Source: JAYQPD01 sp046050105 (GTDB lineage: Bacteria; Patescibacteriota; Minisyncoccia; Phycocordibacterales; UBA918). Taken from it: DNA of 11,209 nt. Of the stretch, positions 7,689 through 11,209 are shown piece after piece. The notes below the pieces were generated by a model. That model made no database searches and was not told the DNA's origin. It saw nothing but the letters and a program-made list of their open reading frames with translations. The stretch spans positions 1 through 11,209 of the forward strand of contig JBJOQE010000027.1 in NCBI GenBank assembly GCA_046050105.1, given 5' to 3'. Made by a program: the position numbers and the translations under genes. Position 1 is the first letter of the stretch. Each line of letters opens with the position of its first letter.

Positions 7689-7770
7689 TCCTCGCTTCGT
7701 CTGTTGAAATGAAATGTCCTCGCTTGGTGGTCTGTTTATGAACTCGCTCCGTAGGTTTCCTGATGTTTAT
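7689..7770. repeat. Degenerate tandem repeat of about 28 nt
   Basis: TCCTCGCTT at 7689-7697 recurs at 7717-7725. Each copy is followed by a variant of GTCTGTT and then an ATGAA. A weaker third copy begins with CTCGCTCCG at 7743. The units are clearly diverged, and function is unknown. Confidence 0.35.
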
Positions 7771-7805
7771 CACCGAGTAGGTACGCAGTGTAGTTTCGTG
7801 TTTTT

Positions 7806-7840
7806 ACAAAACCCCCGCAACGAAGTTGCGGGGGTTTTGT
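7806..7840. terminator. Strong bidirectional intrinsic terminator between gyrB and the CARDB-like gene
   Basis: The arms at 7806-7821 and 7825-7840 are perfectly complementary over 16 bp, with a GAA loop. The core is CCCCCGCAAC/GTTGCGGGGG, flanked by AAAA and TTTT so that each strand ends in a T run. It lies 14 nt after the minus-strand stop codon and about 300 nt after gyrB, so it can stop convergent transcription from both sides. Confidence 0.92.
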
Positions 7841-7854
7841 GTGTGAGCAATAGA

Positions 7855-8883
7855 TTAGTCGCGGATGGTCACCTGCTTTGACACGTTGTTGTTCTTGATC
7901 TTTGTGTCTCCAGAGGTGTTTACTTTTGCGGTGATGGTTTCCACTCCATCGTTGTCGGTTGTGGTGAAGCGGATGGTGGTGATAGCGCGTTCTCCGGGAA
8001 GGAGAGGGGCCTGTGACTTTGATGTGTATGAGTCATCACCCAATCCCGGGTATGCTACGTCAAAGCTCCAACCCTTCGAAGTCTTGGTGCCGATGTTTTT
8101 GACTGCAATCTGCACCACTGCATCCTCACCTACCTCAATGGTGTTTGCAGAAATGATGCTTACCTCAAGATCGGTGAATCCGTTAGGATTCGATACGGGG
8201 TATGCAGTTGTGGTCACCGGCACTTTCTTGATGTAGGTAGGCGTAGGTGCAGCTGGTTTTGGGGCCACTGCTACTGGCTTAGGTGTAGGAGATGGTACAG
8301 GCTTTGCGGATGGTGTAGGCTCTTCAGCTACCACCGTTGAAGGCTTGGTGGCTCCTTCAGGAATGGTGGCGTTCACCACCGTCACGACACCGCTCGTCTC
8401 CAGGGTTGCTTCGTCCGCACCATCTTTGAAGAAGGCGAGGGTGTAGGGAACATCAGAGAAGCGACGCTTTTCTGAGGTAAACATCACATCCAGTACCTGC
8501 TCACCAACGAGGCGCCCAGAACTTATGGTAATGTCATCATTACAATCAAAGCGCACAATATCGCCCGACTCATTGCGTGTTTCTGCCGCGATGCCCTCCA
8601 CACAGCGATAGGTGAGTGTATAGTCACCCTCTGCACGTGCAGGTGTGTAGCTCATGCGCACTGATTCGCCTGAGTTCACGACATCTTTTTCCGTCGTTAC
8701 TCCTAAGCCCTTATCGGTTCCGTAGAGTGAGTTCGCGATTGATGCAAGGGAAGAGAATGCACTTGGAATATGGCGTACTACTTGTACGGTAAGCCATAAG
8801 CCGGCCACAATCGCAGCGATAAAACCCAAAATTGCGAGCGTTTTGATGGCTGATGTCTTTGATTCCTGGTTAACAGTGTTCAT
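7855..8883 (-). CDS. Membrane-anchored extracytoplasmic protein with C-terminal CARDB-like domain
   Basis: The protein has 342 residues when started at MNTVNQESK. A single hydrophobic helix at about 13-37 (IKTLAILGFIAAIVAGLWLTVQVV) anchors it. A beta-rich domain follows at about 62-170, with two cysteines (94 and 114) that could form a disulfide. Next is a Pro/Ala/Thr-rich linker at about 180-222 (TPSAKPVPSPTPKPV). The C-terminal domain at about 236-342 fits the CARDB (cell-adhesion related) Ig-like pattern: DLEVSIISA, VVQIAVKNIG, LLPGERAITTIRF and NNNVSKQVTI. The likely role is in the cell surface, perhaps in adhesion; this is inference. The start is uncertain. The frame extends to TTG 8961, with AAGGTGG just before it, and ATG 8938-8940 is also possible. 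The ATG at 8881-8883 gives the most normal N-terminus but has no Shine-Dalgarno. It converges with gyrB and diverges from the sortase. Confidence 0.85.
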   Translation of the reverse strand: MNTVNQESKTSAIKTLAILGFIAAIVAGLWLTVQVVRHIPSAFSSLASIANSLYGTDKGLGVTTEKDVVNSGESVRMSYTPARAEGDYTLTYRCVEGIAAETRNESGDIVRFDCNDDITISSGRLVGEQVLDVMFTSEKRRFSDVPYTLAFFKDGADEATLETSGVVTVVNATIPEGATKPSTVVAEEPTPSAKPVPSPTPKPVAVAPKPAAPTPTYIKKVPVTTTAYPVSNPNGFTDLEVSIISANTIEVGEDAVVQIAVKNIGTKTSKGWSFDVAYPGLGDDSYTSKSQAPLLPGERAITTIRFTTTDNDGVETITAKVNTSGDTKIKNNNVSKQVTIRD

Positions 8884-8910
8884 AAGTGTGTGTGATGTAT
8901 AACAAATTAT

Positions 8911-8934
8911 CGGCCCGCGCATATGCGCGGCCCG
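8911..8934. promoter_or_regulatory. 24-bp near-perfect palindrome in the leader of the CARDB-like gene
   Basis: CCGCGCAT/ATGCGCGG is a perfect 16-bp core centred between 8922 and 8923. After one mismatch it gains three more pairs on each side (CGG/CCG). It lies 28 nt upstream of the preferred ATG on the minus strand. It could be an mRNA hairpin or a protein-binding dyad. If the gene starts further upstream, the palindrome would be coding. Confidence 0.5.
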
Positions 8935-9045
8935 TTTCATAAACTGCGTGTTGATGAACAACGCCCACCTTCCGTACGTATGACTCTCGCTGTGTGGACA
9001 CAGGTGAGTGAAAGGTGCTCATAGGTTACCATACTGATATCTTCT

Positions 9046-9126
9046 TGTCAACCCCGTGAGAAAATACGCTTGAGTGGGCACTTCGACACGAACATAGGGG
9101 AGTGTGGTTTTCTAACGGGGTCAAGT
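9046..9126 (-). promoter_or_regulatory. Inverted-repeat promoter module, copy 1 (upstream of the CARDB-like gene)
   Basis: Read on the minus strand, the first arm is ACTTGACCCCGTTAGAAAA (9126-9108). The second arm is TTTTCTCACGGGGTTGACA (9064-9046), 43 nt later. The arms are imperfect inverted copies, and the second ends in a perfect -35 box TTGACA (9051-9046). A -10 at 17 nt would be TAACCT (9028-9023), which is weak. The same arrangement precedes the Cys-rich gene (10000-10077). Both continue with TTGACAARAAG and then TATGGTA. Confidence 0.55.
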
Positions 9127-9153
9127 TTTTAAAAAAGTGTCAAAGTCATGGCA

Positions 9154-9182
9154 TTGACAAAACGTATATTTTAGTGTAATAT
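9154..9182 (+). promoter_or_regulatory. Promoter of the sortase gene
   Basis: TTGACA at 9154-9159 is followed at 17 nt by TAATAT (9177-9182); TATACT at 9180-9185 overlaps it. Initiation near 9189 would leave only about 11 nt before the ATG at 9201, with no ribosome site in it. Confidence 0.65.
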
Positions 9183-9200
9183 ACTGAGCACATATTCTCT

Positions 9201-9938
9201 ATGTCAAAACGTGACGTACCTCATCACGAACACATTGTTGTTCGCTTCAAATACGACTGGATGAATCAGATTTGGGAGCGTAAATACGCCTTTTTTGGCG
9301 CTTTCATGCTGGTGCTTATGGTGACCTATGGGATCCTCTATGCGCTCGATTTTTACCCTGAGTATACGGTTGCCACCAGTACGCCTGCGGTGGTGGTCGC
9401 TAGTACCACAACGCCTCGTACGCCCGCAGCCGCACCGAAAGTTCCCACTGTAGCCACCACATCCTCTGACAATATTGATGCGTTGCCTAAAATGCTTATC
9501 ATCGATGCGCTCGACCGCAAAGTGGCTATTTTAAACCCTAAGACTGACGCGGTGGCAGCACTTGATGAAGCTCTGCTTCAGGGTATTGTGCGCCACCCGG
9601 ACTCAGCGTCATTTACCAAAACAGGCACCATGTTCCTCCTGGGACATTCGAGCTACCTTCCCACCGTTCGTAATAAAAATTTCCAGGCATTAAATGGCAT
9701 CCAGAAGCTTGTCTGGGGAGATACTATCCGTGTTCAGTCGGCAGATACCGAATATCTCTACCGTGTGCAGAAAGTGTACGAGGTGAAAGCTTCGGCAGCC
9801 TCTGCTGACATTGAATGGGGAAAGGCGAAGATCATCCTGGTTACCTGCAACTCTTTCGGCTCCAAGGACGACCGCTTTGTGGTTGAGGGGTACCTGATAA
9901 AAAGCTACCCTATAGGGAAGACACCCGCCGCTGACTAG
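9201..9938 (+). CDS. Sortase family transpeptidase
   Basis: This is a predicted membrane-anchored cysteine transpeptidase that would join surface proteins to an envelope acceptor. It has 245 residues. An N-terminal cytoplasmic stretch is followed by a transmembrane helix at about 29-50 (YAFFGAFMLVLMVTYGILYAL) and a Thr/Pro/Ala-rich linker at 56-88. The sortase barrel is at about 95-235. The catalytic triad is readable: His149 in LLGHSSYLP, Cys216 in ILVTCNSFG (the TLxTC position), and Arg225 in DDRFVVEGYL. The class was not decided. The 5' leader appears very short and lacks a Shine-Dalgarno, so leaderless-type initiation is possible. The neighbours are extracytoplasmic proteins on both sides. 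They are candidate substrates by position only, since no LPXTG-like tail is visible on the two complete ones, and the third is cut off by the window edge. Confidence 0.93.
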   Translation: MSKRDVPHHEHIVVRFKYDWMNQIWERKYAFFGAFMLVLMVTYGILYALDFYPEYTVATSTPAVVVASTTTPRTPAAAPKVPTVATTSSDNIDALPKMLIIDALDRKVAILNPKTDAVAALDEALLQGIVRHPDSASFTKTGTMFLLGHSSYLPTVRNKNFQALNGIQKLVWGDTIRVQSADTEYLYRVQKVYEVKASAASADIEWGKAKIILVTCNSFGSKDDRFVVEGYLIKSYPIGKTPAAD

Positions 9939-9979
9939 GGCGCTCTAAAATGGCTTATATAAGCCATTTTAGAGCGCCC
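9938..9979. terminator. Perfect 42-bp palindrome after the sortase, possible terminator
   Basis: The two 21-nt halves, centred between 9958 and 9959, are exact reverse complements. The first base is the last base of the sortase TAG. The order of parts is GGGCGCTCT, AAAATGGCTTA, TATAAGCCATTTT, AGAGCGCCC. As RNA it would form a very stable hairpin right at the stop codon. No T run follows the stem on either side. The call as terminator or 3'-end stabiliser rests on position and strength, and a protein-binding dyad is an alternative. Confidence 0.6.
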
Positions 9980-9999
9980 CACTCGTTCGCAAGCTGAAT

Positions 10000-10077
10000 A
10001 CTTGACCCCGTGAGAGAATGCCCCCCAAGTCATACTTTTACCAGATAGAGCATGAAGATTCTCACACGGGGTTGACA
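10000..10077 (+). promoter_or_regulatory. Inverted-repeat promoter module, copy 2 (upstream of the Cys-rich gene)
   Basis: The first arm is ACTTGACCCCGTGAGAGAAT (10000-10019). The second is ATTCTCACACGGGGTTGACA (10058-10077), 38 nt later. The second arm is an imperfect inverse of the first and ends in the -35 box. The layout and sequence match copy 1 (9046-9126, minus strand), so the pair is unlikely to be chance. An operator for a shared regulator, or a duplicated promoter segment, would explain it. Confidence 0.6.
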
Positions 10078-10100
10078 AAAAGTATATTATGGTATATACT
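10072..10100 (+). promoter_or_regulatory. Promoter of the Cys-rich secreted protein transcript
   Basis: TTGACA (10072-10077), a 17-nt spacer and TATACT (10095-10100) give the best sigma70-type match in the window. Initiation near 10107 leaves a leader of about 204 nt. The -35 lies inside the second arm of the inverted-repeat module. Confidence 0.75.
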
Positions 10101-10106
10101 ATTACT

Positions 10107-10310
10107 ATCATCGTTGCTCTTACCGAGATGCGGGGGTAAGATACCGCATCGGCCAAAAACACTCGTTTTTAGCCACACGCTCATCAAAACCGTTTCGTTT
10201 CCAACTTTCTGTCGAGGAAAGCGCTTTCGCGCTGCGCCAAAGTAGAAAGCTGGCTGTGAAATACACAGACGCAGCCACGTTCATCACACAACAGAAAAGG
10301 ATACACATTC
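10107..10310 (+). ncRNA. Structured 5' leader with competing hairpins (candidate cis-regulatory RNA)
   Basis: Several stems can be read. TCTTACC (10118-10124) pairs with GGTAAGA (10135-10141). GATGCGG (10127-10133) pairs with CCGCATC (10144-10150). These two interleave, so they either compete or form a tight pseudoknot. GGCCAAAAAC (10151-10160) pairs with GTTTTTAGCC (10165-10174) with one mismatch. CCAACTTTCT (10201-10210) pairs with AGAAAGCTGG (10244-10253) with one mismatch, enclosing AGCGC-TTTC-GCGCT (10220-10233). TGGCTG (10251-10256) pairs with CAGCCA (10272-10277). No known riboswitch class was recognised. No ORF with a good start was found in it. Confidence 0.45.
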
Positions 10311-10706
10311 ATGAAAATCGTTCATGGAACTATCGCCGCAGTGTTCGTCATGGTTAGTGCCATGATGCTGGCGGTCACTCCCGCAGCTGCTGGTATGAGC
10401 TGCAAGGGAGGAAGTGTCTACAGCGAGACACACAATCGGTGCGTGCAAGATCGCATCGAGAAAAAGCTTGGGGCTGCAAAGGCCGGGCCTAAAAGGGCAC
10501 TGGTAAAAAGCGAGTGTCCAGTCTACGAGGTCGAGGAAGTGCGCGAAGATGCACGCTGCGACAAAGTCTTTGCCGCGTGCAAGAAAGAAGCACGAGCACG
10601 CGGTGGTGAAATGACCGCCGAATGTAAGGACAGGTGTGCCGCCTGTCGCGTCAAAAAGAAGTTCTACGACCTTGTGTACAAATTCTGTACAGGACGCTCA
10701 CGATAG
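10311..10706 (+). CDS. Secreted cysteine-rich small protein
   Basis: The protein has 131 residues and no recognised family. A clear signal peptide lies at 1-27 (MKIVHGTIAAVFVMVSAMMLAV, ending in the AXA site PAAA before GMSC). The mature part is strongly basic and carries nine cysteines, at 31, 44, 69, 83, 90, 105, 109, 112 and 126. CKDRCAAC gives a C-x3-C-x2-C group. The spacing and many Lys/Glu/Arg residues suggest a small disulfide-stapled helical protein or a metal-binding protein; this is inference. An odd cysteine count leaves one free for a partner or cofactor. The start is well supported, with AAAGGA at 10296-10301 and 9 nt spacing. It has a strong promoter, a long leader and a hairpin after the stop, which suggests it is made in quantity and regulated on its own. 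Confidence 0.85.
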   Translation: MKIVHGTIAAVFVMVSAMMLAVTPAAAGMSCKGGSVYSETHNRCVQDRIEKKLGAAKAGPKRALVKSECPVYEVEEVREDARCDKVFAACKKEARARGGEMTAECKDRCAACRVKKKFYDLVYKFCTGRSR

Positions 10707-10720
10707 GCAGTCACTTTGGT

Positions 10721-10751
10721 CTGACGGAGAGGAAATATTTCCCTCCGTCAG
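10721..10751 (+). terminator. Hairpin after the Cys-rich gene, probable terminator
   Basis: CTGACGGAG (10721-10729) pairs perfectly with CTCCGTCAG (10743-10751). After a bulged A, GGAAA pairs with TTTCC above it. The stem begins 14 nt after the stop codon. The downstream run is only moderately T-rich (ACTTTCATCACTTT), so termination may be incomplete. Confidence 0.6.
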
Positions 10752-10772
10752 TACCATACTTTCATCACTTTA

Positions 10773-10819
10773 GATATCGGCGACGAAACAATTCGTACTC
10801 GATATCCGGAGTGATCCGG
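10773..10819 (+). promoter_or_regulatory. Hairpin and ATCCGG direct repeat before the last gene
   Basis: GATATCG (10773-10779) pairs with CGATATC (10800-10806). Across a 3x3 internal loop, ACGAA (10783-10787) pairs with TTCGT (10792-10796). Immediately after, ATCCGG occurs at 10804-10809 and again at 10814-10819, 10 bp apart. No clear promoter boxes were found between the terminator hairpin and the gene. Confidence 0.4.
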
Positions 10820-10854
10820 TAGGATTTATACAAAACAACTTTCAACACAATTAT

Positions 10855-11209
10855 ATGCAACGTATTACAAAGTTCTCGGCTATCATCGGCTTCCTTGCTG
10901 TGATGACCTTCATCATCGGTATGTTTATGTACATGCCAATGATTACTGAAAAGACACTCTCACTCTCACCAGCTGCAGCATTTGCATGGTCAGATGGAAG
11001 TTTCGGCGGTGATTGTTGTGGCTTGACCAGTGGTGGCACGGACAACTCACACACTACTACACCCCCACCTCCACCCCCACCTCCAGCTAAGCCATTGTGT
11101 ACGCTGAACGCAGCACCCATGACTATCGAGAAGGGTAGCTCTGCAACGCTCACGTGGAATACCACGAACGCAACTGCAGTAAAACTTGATGGTGTTGCTG
11201 TAGCGGTTG
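10855..11209 (+). CDS. Secreted Pro-rich, Ig-like surface protein (partial at right edge)
   Basis: The frame is open from ATG 10855 to the end of the window (118 residues seen). An N-terminal hydrophobic stretch at about 8-29 and a good cleavage site AAAFA-W at 44/45 form a signal peptide. The mature start has a vicinal cysteine pair (GGDCCGL, 54-55). Next come a Ser/Thr region, eight consecutive prolines (70-77), and CTLNAAPMTIEKGSSATLTW, followed by NTTNATAVKLDGV. That last part resembles the start of the repeated Ig-like modules common in large surface proteins of Patescibacteria (family memory). The full protein could be long and could carry a sorting signal at its unseen C-terminus, which would tie it to the nearby sortase. 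No Shine-Dalgarno is visible; the AT-rich bases before the ATG suggest an alternative initiation mode. Confidence 0.85.
   Translation, partial: MQRITKFSAIIGFLAVMTFIIGMFMYMPMITEKTLSLSPAAAFAWSDGSFGGDCCGLTSGGTDNSHTTTPPPPPPPPAKPLCTLNAAPMTIEKGSSATLTWNTTNATAVKLDGVAVAV

Larger units (their letters stand above)
7507..7805. other. Intergenic region after gyrB without a convincing gene
   Basis: No reading frame here has a good start, ribosome site or recognisable protein. The plus-strand peptide reading LTRLDPYKSSLTHIL and the minus-strand frame 7552-7773 look like chance translations of a structured element. The region holds the 15-bp inverted repeat element (7516-7649) and degenerate tandem repeats (7689-7770), both listed separately. 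It ends at the shared terminator. Whether it is transcribed as the gyrB 3' untranslated region depends on where gyrB transcription stops. Confidence 0.6.

Noticed and set aside
7394..7741. Plus-strand 115-codon frame overlapping the end of gyrB
   Set aside because: About a third overlaps gyrB in another frame, and the rest is a translation of the structured repeat region.
7689..7770. CRISPR array
   Set aside because: The units are adjacent, diverged and without constant-length spacers.
7552..7773. Minus-strand 73-codon frame after gyrB
   Set aside because: It starts at GTG with no ribosome site, lies beyond the minus-strand terminator, runs through the inverted-repeat and tandem-repeat region, and is rich in Arg/Ser without any recognisable fold.
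10118..10150. True H-type pseudoknot in the leader
   Set aside because: The two 7-bp stems interleave, but the 2-nt crossing loop (10142-10143) seems too short to span a 7-bp stem. Competing hairpins are more likely.
10018..10245. Plus-strand 75-codon frame upstream of the Cys-rich gene
   Set aside because: It spans the inverted-repeat arm, the TTGACA/TATACT promoter and the structured leader. Its start has no proper ribosome site.
10851..11165. Minus-strand 104-codon frame at the right edge
   Set aside because: Its poly-Gly run is only the complement of the proline codons of the secreted Ig-like protein on the plus strand.

Overview
The window looks like a piece of a Patescibacteria (CPR) genome, probably a Parcubacteria/Kaiserbacteria-type lineage. 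This is an inference from gene content; there is no rRNA marker. The pointers are a stripped-down phenylalanyl-tRNA synthetase, a sortase beside single-membrane surface proteins with Ig-like, CARDB-like and Pro-rich segments, a small membrane protein family with a CxxC...YC signature, and many starts with no clear Shine-Dalgarno. TGA is used as an ordinary stop (pheS and the gene ending at 5036), so the recoded TGA=Gly lineages are unlikely.

Positions 1-5036 hold a tight plus-strand operon: the C-terminal part of a probable PEGA-type surface protein that runs off the left edge, then pheS, pheT, a patatin-like phospholipase and a conserved membrane-anchored protein. Gaps are 16 nt or less. PheS and PheT together charge tRNA-Phe. 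Both lack their usual tRNA-contacting appendage: the N-terminal coiled coil of PheS and the EMAP/OB domain of PheT.

Positions 5043-5287 hold a two-helix minus-strand membrane protein, with its own intrinsic terminator facing the end of the operon. A short divergent promoter region follows, then gyrB (5431-7506), a complete GHKL plus TOPRIM subunit with an acidic insert. The 348 nt after gyrB carry no convincing gene. They hold a perfect 15-bp inverted repeat that closes a 134-nt GC-rich element, some degenerate tandem repeats, and a strong bidirectional terminator shared with the convergent gene.

Positions 7855-11209 form a cell-surface block: a minus-strand membrane-anchored CARDB-like protein, a divergent sortase, a secreted nine-cysteine small protein, and the start of a secreted Pro-rich, Ig-like surface protein that runs off the right edge. 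The DNA between these genes is rich in structure. A related pair of inverted-repeat arms with an embedded -35 box lies upstream of both the CARDB-like gene and the Cys-rich gene. A perfect 42-bp palindrome touches the sortase stop codon. A leader of about 200 nt with competing hairpins precedes the Cys-rich gene. This block is where undescribed regulation is most likely. No CRISPR array, tRNA, rRNA or insertion sequence was seen.
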